64,000 nt of DNA. Source: Rhodoglobus vestalii. Its GTDB lineage: Bacteria; Actinomycetota; Actinomycetes; Actinomycetales; Microbacteriaceae. A model generated the notes under the pieces. That model saw only the letters and a program-made list of their open reading frames with translations. It was not told where the DNA came from and did not search any database. The translations under genes were made by a program, and so were the position numbers. The DNA lies in the NCBI RefSeq assembly GCF_006788895.1, contig NZ_VFRA01000001.1, forward strand, positions 1,178,001-1,242,000, read 5' to 3'. Below, piece by piece: positions 35,488 through 44,447 of this stretch (the stretch's first letter is position 1; each line of letters begins with the position of its first letter).

Positions 35488-37319
35488 ACACCGCGAAGAA
35501 CTGGTGGGTGACACCAGTTCTCGGACTGGTGGCCGTGATCCTAGTGATCAACTTCGCGTGCCAGGCGGTCACCATCCTCGTCACCACGGTGATTTGTGAC
35601 AGCGCGGCAGCACCCCAGTCGATGTTCTCAGGTGTTGGATTCGTCTTCTTCGGCGACGCATCGAGCTACGTGGTCGACGAGGGCTGCACGTTCCCTGCAG
35701 GGCCGGCACGTGTCGCCGGGATCGTCGTAGTCGTTCTCTGTGTTTTGGCGGTAGTCGCCGGGATCATCATGTGGTTCAGATATCGCCAGTCGGATGGCTA
35801 TTTCATCCAGCAGCTACGCGGCCGTGAAGGTTTCGCGAAGGGTAGCGAAATCAACAAGTACCTGTCGTCAAAGGCCGTACTGAAACAAGTGAAAACTCTC
35901 CGCCCAAATCTGCACAAGCCTGCCGCCACGGACGTGGGGTGGAGGGTCGGACGTTCGTCTGGCATAGACGTCTATGTGTCCATCGAAGACTCAGTGGCAC
36001 TGGAAGGTGCACCCAGATCGGGAAAGGGCTATCGCATCCTGATCTCAGCGATCCTCGATTGGGCAGGTCCCCTCGTGACGACCTCGACGACCAACGACAA
36101 CTTGGCGGCGACGATGCGGCCTCGCGCTGAGCGGGGCCGTGTGACGGTCTTCGACCCGCAGCAGCTGTCCGGTGTCGGTTCGGCTCTACGTATTTCGCCG
36201 GTCACCGGATGCGATGACCCGCTCGTTGCCGATCAACGCGCACAAGCGATCATCGCGGGAACTGCCCTCGGGGCCAGCCAATCGAACCAAGAATGGGCAG
36301 GCGCCGCTTCAAGCGTGCTGGCACAGCTGCTGCATGCCGCGGCTGTCTCAGGGGGCGGAGTCGAGCAGCTGTACCACTGGGGATCAAACCCCGGCCTAGC
36401 CCGAGCAGCGGTCGATATTCTTCGCACCGACGGCGCACCGGGGTGGGCTGAAAGCCTCAACGGTGTCCTCGGCGGCGACCCTAAGCTGCTGTCGTCATCA
36501 TGGTTTGGGGTATCAGCCGCGGTTCGCCCGCTCGGAATCCCGAGCCTCAGAGAAGCCCTATCTCCGAAACGCGGGGAAAACTTTGATGCCGATGAATTCC
36601 TCTCCGGTGAAAACACCCTGTACCTCATCGGTTCCAGTGGTGGCTCGGGTGCGATGGGCGGCTTCCTCGGCGCCCTCTTGGACGACGTTGTTGAAACCGC
36701 CCGCCGCAAGGCATTAGCGACACCAGGCTCACGACTCGAACTGCCGTTGGGCCTGATCCTTGACGAGATCGCGAACATGTTCGCCTGGCCGGCACTGCCC
36801 CGAGTCATGGCTGATGGTGGCGGCCGCGGTATCTGCACGATGGTCGTCCTGCAGGCGCTCTCGCAAGCAGAAACAGCATGGTCGAAGGCCGAAGCAGACA
36901 CGATCTGGTCCGCGGCTACCGCGAAGATCCTGCTCGGAGGCGCTTCAGATATTAGCCACCTCCGCGACATTGAAGCCATCCTCGGAACGCGACAGCTGAA
37001 GCGTTCCTCCTACAGCTACAACCAGCAAGGAGCCTCCACAAGCAACCAGCTCGAAAGAGTCCCGCTGATGACAGTTGACGAGATTCGCCGCATGCCACAA
37101 TCCATGGGATTGCTGGCCTACCGTAACCGTCGCGGAGCACTCCTCGACCTACGCGGGTGGAAAGATCGCGCCGATAGCAAGAGCATCTCAACAGGCAAGC
37201 GCACGACCGAAGCAGAGCAGCAGGAGCAGTTCCGCACCCAGTTCGCGAAAGCTGCCGCTGTCACCGCTCCAATACCCGACGAAGCTGATGAACTCGACTA
37301 CGAGGACACCCAGAACTGA
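35484..37319 (+). CDS. Conjugation operon: VirD4/TraG-type coupling protein
   Basis: A 611-residue protein from the ATG at 35484, which overlaps the ParA-like stop. Two N-terminal spans (about 9-35 and 77-97) enclose an extracytoplasmic loop; Walker A is GAPRSGKG at 175-182 and Walker B is LGLILDEIANM. Coupling proteins bind the relaxase-DNA complex and pump DNA into the channel. This, with the MobF relaxase downstream, makes a near-complete conjugation set. Confidence 0.88.
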   Translation: MNTAKNWWVTPVLGLVAVILVINFACQAVTILVTTVICDSAAAPQSMFSGVGFVFFGDASSYVVDEGCTFPAGPARVAGIVVVVLCVLAVVAGIIMWFRYRQSDGYFIQQLRGREGFAKGSEINKYLSSKAVLKQVKTLRPNLHKPAATDVGWRVGRSSGIDVYVSIEDSVALEGAPRSGKGYRILISAILDWAGPLVTTSTTNDNLAATMRPRAERGRVTVFDPQQLSGVGSALRISPVTGCDDPLVADQRAQAIIAGTALGASQSNQEWAGAASSVLAQLLHAAAVSGGGVEQLYHWGSNPGLARAAVDILRTDGAPGWAESLNGVLGGDPKLLSSSWFGVSAAVRPLGIPSLREALSPKRGENFDADEFLSGENTLYLIGSSGGSGAMGGFLGALLDDVVETARRKALATPGSRLELPLGLILDEIANMFAWPALPRVMADGGGRGICTMVVLQALSQAETAWSKAEADTIWSAATAKILLGGASDISHLRDIEAILGTRQLKRSSYSYNQQGASTSNQLERVPLMTVDEIRRMPQSMGLLAYRNRRGALLDLRGWKDRADSKSISTGKRTTEAEQQEQFRTQFAKAAAVTAPIPDEADELDYEDTQN

Positions 37320-37714
37320 TGTCTAACTCTCGCAGGCCAGCACGCGGCAACAAATACCGCACTGGCTATCTGCGCTCGCGCGCATGGTTTGCCCGACGAG
37401 CCCGGTGGTTCGCCGAAGAAACCGCAGCAGGTAACACCTTGCGCTGCGCTGCCTGCAACCGAATCGCAAGGGTTCGCGATCTGGAACTCCACCACGTCGA
37501 CTACTCCGGCGTCGCTGAAACACCGACCGGATGGAGAGCAGAAGAGACCCACAGCGACCTGGTGAGTTTGCACCCCGCCCACCACGAGTTATTGCATCGG
37601 CTTCTCGACCGCGACCAGGTACTGCGCGCTATGCGCAGCCGCCCAGTCGCCAGCGCGTTCGCACTGCGTGCCCTTCGCCGAAAGCTAGCCCCCACAACCA
37701 CGGAGCAACCATGA
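37319..37714 (+). CDS. HNH-type nuclease-like protein in the conjugation operon
   Basis: A 131-residue protein with a Cys43-x2-Cys46 pair (LRCAACNRIA), LELHHVDY (His58-His59) and LVSLHPAHHELLH, the spacing of an HNH/zinc-finger endonuclease core. Positively charged at both ends. Start overlaps the coupling-protein stop as TGATG. Small HNH proteins of this kind occur in actinobacterial ICE operons, and their targets are not known. Confidence 0.68.
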   Translation: MSNSRRPARGNKYRTGYLRSRAWFARRARWFAEETAAGNTLRCAACNRIARVRDLELHHVDYSGVAETPTGWRAEETHSDLVSLHPAHHELLHRLLDRDQVLRAMRSRPVASAFALRALRRKLAPTTTEQP

Positions 37715-38160
37715 GCTACGAGAACTTCGACATCGACGATGCCCTCGCCGAAGAAGAAAGCGACCGCGATCCAGACTCCGAGAGCATCGCGGCGATCGCC
37801 GTCAACTGGAGAACGCTACCGAACGAGGACGCCAGCGAGAAGTGGGAAGAGCTGCGCTCCTGGGTCGAGTGGATCTGCGAACGCTACGCAATCCAAGAAG
37901 AAGTAATCCCAGATTGCTGGTGGCGACATGGAGCACTCATAGAAGAGCTGTCCGCACTACAAACCGCCTGGACCGTCTCCTACGACACCACCGATGCCGG
38001 CTATGGCCCCCTCGGTTTCGTTGAACGTTGGCACAACGCCCAAGCCCGAATCCGGCAAATATCCGGAGGCGCATGCAGCCAAGGACACCGCGCCGATCGC
38101 GTTCGGACATTTCCCGATGACGTGGAGTGGCGCAAGTGGAGTGCCACTAGCCGTGCTTAG
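37711..38160 (+). CDS. DUF4913-like protein, end of conjugation operon
   Basis: A 149-residue acidic protein from the ATG at 37711 (ATGA overlap). It reads LRSWVEWICERYAIQEEVIPDCWWRHGALIEELSALQTAW ending with a W-rich segment; the WW-RH-ALIEELSAL part is characteristic of DUF4913 proteins coded at the ends of actinobacterial transfer operons. Role unknown. (Motif quoted in two parts: RSWVEWICERY and CWWRHGALIEELSAL.). Confidence 0.7.
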   Translation: MSYENFDIDDALAEEESDRDPDSESIAAIAVNWRTLPNEDASEKWEELRSWVEWICERYAIQEEVIPDCWWRHGALIEELSALQTAWTVSYDTTDAGYGPLGFVERWHNAQARIRQISGGACSQGHRADRVRTFPDDVEWRKWSATSRA

Positions 38161-38199
38161 CCCGCAACGTTTGACAAACAGTCAGAGCCCAATAGAGAA

Positions 38200-38322
38200 A
38201 AAGGGCTTTCTATCTTGATACCCTTAGCCCTCAGTCCGTCCCACATGTAGGCCTTTTGGACCCTCCAGACACAACATCCAGTGGACGTTGGTCGGCCGGG
38301 GTACCTAAACAGAAAGCCCTTT
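38200..38322. repeat. Inverted repeat flanking a 99-bp spacer
   Basis: AAAGGGCTTTCT at 38200-38211 and its exact complement AGAAAGCCCTTT at 38311-38322. It lies between the convergent ends of the conjugation operon and the lipoprotein gene, so it may help terminate both, though the loop is long. Nothing else is seen in 38161-38325. Confidence 0.5.
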
Positions 38323-38325
38323 AGA

Positions 38326-39195
38326 CTATTTTGAGCCGATGCCGATGAATCCCTTATTTAGGAAGTCAACGCTAGCTGCGTGGGCGACGCTGAATTGAAC
38401 TTCTTCGACAATTTCCGTACTCACAACCTTTGCGCCTGATGCGTTGTATGTCTCGATTGCAATGGAGATCTCGAGAAGATCACTAAACGAATCAACTAGG
38501 CCTTCGTCGTTTATGTTGTCGATGACGGGACTATCGCCGTACAGGACCGTCGCAGTGGCTGGGTCAGCGTCAATATCTGGCGTCGCTTCATTGATAGTGA
38601 ATACAGAGCTTGAACCGTATGCCTCGACAACCCGCGCGAGTGTATCAACAAGCTGTTGAGCGTGAGAGTTGTAATACCCCGTGTGATCGATGAACTCATC
38701 CTTCACGACGTTTACTTGGTCGGGCAGTGGATTTTTCGCCAAAATATTCATCAGAAGGTTCATTTCAGGAACCGACTTATTGAACACATCAACAAGTTGT
38801 TGCGCTGCGACTTCCTGTGAAAAAGTTGTCGTAAGAATGTCAAACCCAAGAGGACTAACTGGGTTTATTTCTGGGTTTTCGAAGTCGTATCCTGTGAAAT
38901 AGTCTTGTCCAATCGTAAGATCTAAGCCAGGATTCGCTCTCAAGTAGGCAGCATGTGAGTAGTACGTTGCAAGAGCATCCGGGTAGCGATCATCCCATGC
39001 ATCGATAAACGCTTTTGCATCTTCTGGAATGTCGACGGCAGTACCGCTTGTGGGTACGGCCTCTGGAGGCTTCTCTCCATCATCTGTAGCACCCATGAGG
39101 GCGGCGCAGCCGCTGAGCACCACCGCTACGACCGCAAGAATCGATATGCCAGACCATGCCTTCATAACGTTTGGCCACCGAAGTCGCGGTTCCAT
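38326..39195 (-). CDS. Putative lipoprotein, family A-like
   Basis: A 289-residue protein with signal peptide and lipobox (VVAVVLSGCAA). The ATG at 39165 is an alternative start that gives a neater signal sequence. The mature part is AT-rich in coding, helical early (DAKAFIDAWDDRYPDALATYYS) and beta-rich later (VSTEIVEEVQFSVAH), with general resemblance in layout to the proteins at 10866, 13525 and 25791. It separates the transfer operon from the relaxase gene and may be cargo. Confidence 0.55.
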   Translation of the reverse strand: MEPRLRWPNVMKAWSGISILAVVAVVLSGCAALMGATDDGEKPPEAVPTSGTAVDIPEDAKAFIDAWDDRYPDALATYYSHAAYLRANPGLDLTIGQDYFTGYDFENPEINPVSPLGFDILTTTFSQEVAAQQLVDVFNKSVPEMNLLMNILAKNPLPDQVNVVKDEFIDHTGYYNSHAQQLVDTLARVVEAYGSSSVFTINEATPDIDADPATATVLYGDSPVIDNINDEGLVDSFSDLLEISIAIETYNASGAKVVSTEIVEEVQFSVAHAASVDFLNKGFIGIGSK

Positions 39196-39305
39196 CTTCG
39201 CCCCTATCTTGAATACAAATCGAAGAGTAGCAGGTCAGTTGATGCCGCAGTCAAGATCTTCAGTACCCCCCAAAAGGTTCAACTCCGACGGTCAGTAACT
39301 GCTTT

Positions 39306-42300
39306 CTAAAGTGACAAGCCGGATTCCTCGTTATCCGCTGCCACGGATGCTGTCGGGCGTGCAGGGTCACGCGTCGGCACCTTCGAACGCTCGACGGGCG
39401 GTTGTGCCGGCTTCTCCAAAGCGTCGCTGAGCTTGCGGTAACGCGCCGCCAGCTGGCCGCGCTTGGCTGAATCGTCTTCAACCCGCTCGATCAGCTTGAC
39501 CTTAGAAGACTGCAGCGCGTCAACGGGCTCCTGCGCACCACCGGTGATCTGGGCACTGTGGTTGAGCGCAGCACGGTGAGCGAGGCGCGTATCGAGTTCT
39601 CGGATCGTCTGGCGATCGCGTGTAAGTCGGCCAGATAGCTTTTCCAGTTGTGCGTGGACTTCTGCTCGCGCAGTGAGGATTGCCGGACGTCGTGGATCAT
39701 CTACCGGCATACTCTCGACCCGCTCGGCACTAACGCCTTCAGGTGAACGCGCAGCGCGGGACAGCTCAGCTGCCGCCGCAACACGGGAATCATCGAGAGT
39801 GATCTCCACGCGGCCGCGTCGCATCGAGTCGGCAACAATATCGATCACCTGACTACGGCTACCAGCAATCACAACGCTCTCGTTGTGGCGCCGGCCACGC
39901 GTCATACCAACATACAAACCAGCGGCATCCACACCGGGCCCGACAATGGCAACGTCAGTCGTCTCACCCTGAATACCGTGCACCGTCGAGGCATAGGCAA
40001 GGTGCAAATGCTTGGTTCCATACTCGCGCGTAACGGTCCTTGTATCCCCAGCCTGAGAAGCATTAGCGAGGACGATCTCACCATCGCGGATCTTCTTCAC
40101 AACCCACAGGGCCCGGTTCTCAACACCAGTGCTGGAGTCGTTGCGGCGGGTCTGCACCACGTCGCCCTCCAACAGGCGCTGGCCCTCTTGCCCTTCGGCT
40201 AGTCGTTTCGTTGCGAGCTGGCCACGGGCAACACGTTCGCTCTGGATGCTCTCGTTCACCAGTTGCGCATCCGAATTGGTGCCCGTGACCAGGGCGATAC
40301 TGTGTCCAACACCTGCGGCTTCGAAGTAGCCAGAAACCATCCGGGCGCGGGCGTCAAGATCATTGGAGACGCAAGCCACGTGTCCTCCGTCATACAGCTC
40401 ACGAGCAACACCGACAGCAGCCTCTTCGCTGCCCGGATCACGCAGTCGCATCGACAGTTGCCCGTACTCGGGATCCTTGAATCGGTGAATTGCGGTCAGC
40501 TCGACCACTGCGGTGGAGCGTTGCTTGGTCAGCGCCATCGCGCCCGAGTGTCCGACTGGGGAGGCTTGCAGGTGGTCGCCCACCATCGCGATACCGACTC
40601 CGGTTTGTTCGGCAAGAATCGCCAATGCACGCGCCGCGTTCAGGTCGATCATTCCGGCCTCGTCCACGACGATGCGGTCGCCTGGTTGCAGCACGTGCTT
40701 GCGAGGGCCTTCGTAAATGGCACCCGTGTCGGCACCCACAGAGCCAACCGTCAGCTGCGACCAGCGTTGAACGCCGGCAGCGTCCGGCGCGAAACGCCAC
40801 CCATTGTCGTATAGCAGTCCGTGCAGCGACGATGCCGTGGCGCCCGTCTCACGACCGGCTACGCTGGCTGCTTTCTTGGTCGGGGCAACGACGATGAGTT
40901 GGCGGCCCTGCTCTGCCAACGATGCCGCAGCGACCTTCAACATGGTCGTCTTACCCGTACCGGCAGGTCCGGTGACTGTCACCAAACGGTCGCTGCCGGC
41001 GATCGCTGCAGCGGCGTTCGTCTGGCCTTCATCCAGTCGGCGGCCGTCGCTTAGAACACGGCTGGCGATAGTGTCGATCGCACCAACGGCAACAGGCTCG
41101 CCTGCCTCAACGAGCAGGTCGAGCTGGTCGGCGAGCTGCGTTTTCAGCACTGCTGTATCGGCTGCCATGAAGTGTTTGACGTGACCAGGAAGAGCGTCCA
41201 CATCCTCGGAAAGTTCGACGGTCTCCGTCGCAACTGCCCGAGCGACGACGTCTTCGAGTAGCTCTGAAACGAGTGCTCGGTCGAGGACAATGCCGCTGGC
41301 AGCAACGGCACGGCCGGCACCGGCGCGGATGTCGTAGTGGCTAAATCGACCACCGGTACCAGCGGAACGGCGATCGGCATCGGCGATCGCTTGGGCTGCC
41401 AAAAGGTCACGATCAAGATCTCCGACGTGAACCGGGACAACGTCAGTAGCGGCTCTCACACCCAGAACTTTGGGGTCGAGCTCCAACAGTTCGTCGCGCA
41501 CAATCTCAGTCCAGCGAGCCTCGTCAACCTTGCCGGGCTTGTTCGGGCGACCTGCCGCCCACGCCCACCGGTCGATCGCCGTCAGCACACTATGGTCGGG
41601 TTCCTGACCCGGATTAGCGGCTTTCCACTCCGCAAATTTCAGCGCTCGGTTCGCCTCAATTTGGTTCGACCGACGCGACAGCGGACGCACCAAATGAGCC
41701 AGCTGTTCGATCTCTCCAGAGGCATCCACAGTGAACCCTTTAGCCGCCAACGCAGCGATCCATTCGGGGTCAGTACGAGCCGCCAAATCGCCCTCAGAAT
41801 TGACCACAGTTTGGAAGCGCAAAGCCACCCGCGAATCGACGTTTGACCATCGTCCATCGACGCCACGAACCTTCATATTCAGCCACAAATGACGGTGCTT
41901 GTGAGGATCCAAAGAACGCGACCGTTCATGCTTGAGCTCCACCACTTCAATGCGGGAGAGCTCTTCACGGATTGCCCCGCCAGCGCCGCGTCGAGCGTTG
42001 AGCTCGGACTGCCAGGTCAGCAGCACACGGTCCCGCAGACGGTCTTGAAGCTGCTCAAACTCGGCCGCCAACTCATCATCCATAAGAGCCGCAAGCGAAA
42101 AGGACTTCGGAGAATTGACCGTTGCATCCAGCAACAGGTCAGCCTCGGGCGACGGGAGCTCACGTCCGCGGTGCTCTCCAGTTTCCGGATCAGCACCACC
42201 GATCCACGCCTTCAACTGGTCACGGCTGAGCGAGTCAGAGACCGTCACTCCGTCCTCGACAACGAAGCGTTCCATCATGCCGTCGGTGTAGCCGGCTGCC

Positions 42301-42422
42301 GCTTCGGCTCCTGCTGAGGCTGTGATGTGCGAGTCGCAGGTGCCGCCAAATGCGTAATCAAGAGCCTGTCGGACACCCTGAGAAGCGACCCCTCGCTTCC
42401 ACCTAGCAATCCCTCCGCGCAT
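39306..42422 (-). CDS. MobF-type relaxase-helicase
   Basis: A 1038-residue protein. The N-terminal TrwC-like relaxase domain has LDATVNSPKSFSLAAL and the histidine cluster DPHKHRHLWLN that binds the metal at the nicking site; Tyr26 or Tyr43 could be the nucleophile. The C-terminal helicase has Walker A GPAGTGKTT at about residue 484 and IVVDEAGMID. It nicks at oriT, stays bound to the strand and unwinds it for transfer. The start (RGGIARWKRG) is atypical for the family, so a few residues could be misplaced. Confidence 0.88.
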   Translation of the reverse strand: MRGGIARWKRGVASQGVRQALDYAFGGTCDSHITASAGAEAAAGYTDGMMERFVVEDGVTVSDSLSRDQLKAWIGGADPETGEHRGRELPSPEADLLLDATVNSPKSFSLAALMDDELAAEFEQLQDRLRDRVLLTWQSELNARRGAGGAIREELSRIEVVELKHERSRSLDPHKHRHLWLNMKVRGVDGRWSNVDSRVALRFQTVVNSEGDLAARTDPEWIAALAAKGFTVDASGEIEQLAHLVRPLSRRSNQIEANRALKFAEWKAANPGQEPDHSVLTAIDRWAWAAGRPNKPGKVDEARWTEIVRDELLELDPKVLGVRAATDVVPVHVGDLDRDLLAAQAIADADRRSAGTGGRFSHYDIRAGAGRAVAASGIVLDRALVSELLEDVVARAVATETVELSEDVDALPGHVKHFMAADTAVLKTQLADQLDLLVEAGEPVAVGAIDTIASRVLSDGRRLDEGQTNAAAAIAGSDRLVTVTGPAGTGKTTMLKVAAASLAEQGRQLIVVAPTKKAASVAGRETGATASSLHGLLYDNGWRFAPDAAGVQRWSQLTVGSVGADTGAIYEGPRKHVLQPGDRIVVDEAGMIDLNAARALAILAEQTGVGIAMVGDHLQASPVGHSGAMALTKQRSTAVVELTAIHRFKDPEYGQLSMRLRDPGSEEAAVGVARELYDGGHVACVSNDLDARARMVSGYFEAAGVGHSIALVTGTNSDAQLVNESIQSERVARGQLATKRLAEGQEGQRLLEGDVVQTRRNDSSTGVENRALWVVKKIRDGEIVLANASQAGDTRTVTREYGTKHLHLAYASTVHGIQGETTDVAIVGPGVDAAGLYVGMTRGRRHNESVVIAGSRSQVIDIVADSMRRGRVEITLDDSRVAAAAELSRAARSPEGVSAERVESMPVDDPRRPAILTARAEVHAQLEKLSGRLTRDRQTIRELDTRLAHRAALNHSAQITGGAQEPVDALQSSKVKLIERVEDDSAKRGQLAARYRKLSDALEKPAQPPVERSKVPTRDPARPTASVAADNEESGLSL

Positions 42423-43026
42423 GCGTCAAGGGTACCTCACACTTAATAGTGCCTGCGTGCATCACATCATTCTTGTCTACTCATCGTTACCTTCCTCGTT
42501 ACCTCCTCATCTCGTAGAGGGCATGTTTCATCGTGCATGATGCACGTCCCATCTCTTCTTCTTCGACATCGCTTTCTCGTCGGGGAAGAAGAAGCTGTCG
42601 TCAGCACAGCCTTGTCACGCGCGCTGACAGGGGCGAAAGTGTCAGGGCCGCAGAGTCGGGCCGGAACAAAGCTGCGTCGGCCTGTGCGTGACATCAGACC
42701 GTAGAGATATCACGCGCCCCGGCCGTGGGTCACTTCGACTACGACCACACGAAAGCCATCCACCGACGCATCTTCCAAGACACGTATGAGTGGCCTGGCC
42801 AAAAGCGAGTTGGGCCGTCGACGCGGATGACGAAGAGCGGGTGAACATTTGAACGTGTCCAGCAGCGCGTGGCGTGGCGTCTTAAGCCTCGACATTCTGA
42901 TCGTCCGGTAAGACGCGCGCGTTGCCGATAATAGTCATTCAGTAGCGGCAGTCGGAAACGTCGAAGACGCAAGGTTTCGGAAGCGGTCGCGTAAACCGGA
43001 CTTTTATCCCCCGATACGACCATGTT
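42423..43026. other. Relaxase upstream region, oriT candidate
   Basis: About 600 bases with no convincing gene on either strand. It holds a perfect 15-base palindrome, CGTGCAT-G-ATGCACG (42532-42546), near the relaxase start. With the palindromes just to the right (43029-43066 and 43218-43235) this is the best place in the window for oriT or relaxase operators, since MobF oriT sites usually lie beside the relaxase gene. No nic sequence is recognised. Confidence 0.45.
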
Positions 43027-43611
43027 TTGACCACTCGTGTGCTGGTGGTCAGAAACGATCGTTTCTGGTCGATGTCAGAGGGTTCCGCGATGATGCGGTG
43101 CATGTGTCAGTACACCTCCCGCTGCTCGATTACTACGCACCGTCCTGGCATACAATGCCCGTACAGCGGTCGGGGTTCTTCCTACGTCCGCGGAAGCGGC
43201 TCGGGTTGGGCTCCCCCCGCGGCGTCGACGCCGCGCAACTCGGAGGAGGCACGGCGATACCGGCGTGCCACTGCAAGCTCGGGGATCAGCGGTCTCGATC
43301 TTCTGGTCGTGATCCTCGTCGCCCGTTCCTGGGATCGTTTCTATGAAGACACCGGTCTGGTGGGCGTGATCCTCGCAGTGTTGGCGGTGCTGGTGCCGTT
43401 CGCACTCGCCGTCTGGTTAACGAGCACGTGTACGGCATGGAATGGCAGCAAGGAGGGGCGGTGTCAGAAGCGTCGACCAGGCTGGCATCGTTGCGAGGAG
43501 CCCACGCACGGCAGGACGAGGCAGTTCATTACGCTCCCTGAGGTGGCTGCGGTGCTGTCGATCCTCATCAGCGTCGCTAATGCTGTGATTCTCATCACGC
43601 TTGCGGCTTAG
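43027..43611 (+). CDS. Small membrane protein with uncertain start
   Basis: The C-terminal 100 residues are convincing: a span (GVILAVLAVLVPFALAVWL), then CTAWNGSKEGRCQKRRPGWHRC, a Cys/Trp motif seen in small actinobacterial membrane proteins, then a final span (AAVLSILISVANAVILITLA). The first 80 residues cross several palindromes and look non-coding, so the real start is probably downstream of about 43230. Function unknown. Confidence 0.45.
   Translation: MTTRVLVVRNDRFWSMSEGSAMMRCMCQYTSRCSITTHRPGIQCPYSGRGSSYVRGSGSGWAPPAASTPRNSEEARRYRRATASSGISGLDLLVVILVARSWDRFYEDTGLVGVILAVLAVLVPFALAVWLTSTCTAWNGSKEGRCQKRRPGWHRCEEPTHGRTRQFITLPEVAAVLSILISVANAVILITLAA
43051..43066. promoter_or_regulatory. 16-bp perfect palindrome
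   Basis: AGAAACGATCGTTTCT, adjacent to an inverted repeat GACCAC-N10-GTGGTC (43029-43050). Its core AACGATCGTT recurs at 43621-43630, directly after the membrane-protein gene. Paired palindromes around a gene suggest repressor or relaxosome-protein sites. Confidence 0.5.
43218..43235. repeat. 18-bp perfect GC palindrome
   Basis: CGCGGCGTCGACGCCGCG, a fully self-complementary sequence that could extrude as a cruciform or act as a binding site in the presumed origin region. Confidence 0.5.
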
Positions 43612-43856
43612 ATCGGCCGGAACGATCGTTTATGGGTCGGTCAGGTTATAGCCTGATCGCGCCGTCACCCCGCTGAGGTACTGCGACTTTACGCCGTTGA
43701 CCTTTGCTTCTTATTGCGCCTATTAGAGCTACATCGAGATTGACATCCTCTTGCTGATCCGTATGGGCTAGCGGCTCGGCACACGCGATGGCAGGTTCAG
43801 CATTGTTACAGTTTCCCTGAGCAAATATCTGATGATGAAACAGGTGACGGGGTGCT

Positions 43857-43992
43857 GGCAAAGACCGCAGCAGAGCTCTCAACGATGACCATGCAACGGA
43901 GGTCGCGAGGCGTGCGGCTGCAGGGGAAACAAAAGCATCACTTGCTCGGGAGTTCGGCACAAGTCGTCAAACAATCTACGAGTACCTTCCGG
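43857..43992 (+). pseudogene. Serine resolvase C-terminal remnant
   Basis: Reading from 43857: GKDRSRALNDDHATEVARRA, then AGETKASLAREFGTSRQTIY, EYLP. This matches the helix-turn-helix end of the resolvase at 54623-55183 (GRSKALNDEQAAEVARRSAA, AREFGVSRQTIYEYL). The catalytic domain is missing. The surrounding gap (43612-44227) shows nothing else. Confidence 0.75.
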
Positions 43993-44227
43993 CAAGCTCA
44001 CGATAGAACGCATCGTTGGGCTAGTCCGGGTCGTTTATCGCTGTCGCGGTTTCGCAACCCGCATAGGAGCGGCGATCTGGGCGCTGCACGCCTCCTAGAA
44101 GGAGCAGTAGGAATCCGACCGAAAATTCTCACCTTCCATGAGAATGTCGCTTTCTGCCCGGACCATGATGACGGACAGCATGAGATCATTTGAGACCCTT
44201 TAATGGCTTGCCGTGATGCTCAGATGC

Positions 44228-44262
44228 CTTCGTAGCCTTCCTCAGAAAGGAAGGCTACGAAG
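44228..44262. terminator. 15-bp perfect hairpin
   Basis: CTTCGTAGCCTTCCT, loop CAGAA, then the exact complement. No T-run follows. A perfect TATAAT lies just downstream at 44266-44271, so the stem covers the place of a -35 element and might act as operator as well as terminator. Confidence 0.5.
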
Positions 44263-44265
44263 ATG

Positions 44266-44271
44266 TATAAT
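44266..44271 (+). promoter_or_regulatory. -10 box of the small membrane protein gene
   Basis: Exact TATAAT 21 bases before the ATG at 44293, with no good -35; the upstream spacing falls within the hairpin at 44228-44262. Confidence 0.45.
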
Positions 44272-44292
44272 TAGAAGCGACTAGGGGAGCTA

Positions 44293-44445
44293 ATGAAGAC
44301 CGTAACTGTTATAGCCTTGCTATTCACAGTAGCGCTCGTTATCTCTCTCGCGGCTTTGCTCTTTTTCAGCTTTCGAACACCCGCCGGAGAGATCAATTGC
44401 TACACCCCCGACAACTCGGACTTTGATACTCCGATTTGTCCTTAG
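44293..44445 (+). CDS. 50-residue small membrane peptide
   Basis: ATG with a strong ribosome site (aggggagc). The peptide is KTVTVIALLFTVALVISLAA then LLFFSF, a single span, followed by a short acidic outside tail with two Cys (EINCYTPDN and TPICP). It ends two bases before the convergent protease gene. The size, span and paired Cys suggest an exported or membrane-bound small protein of unknown role. Confidence 0.55.
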   Translation: MKTVTVIALLFTVALVISLAALLFFSFRTPAGEINCYTPDNSDFDTPICP

Positions 44446-44447
44446 TC

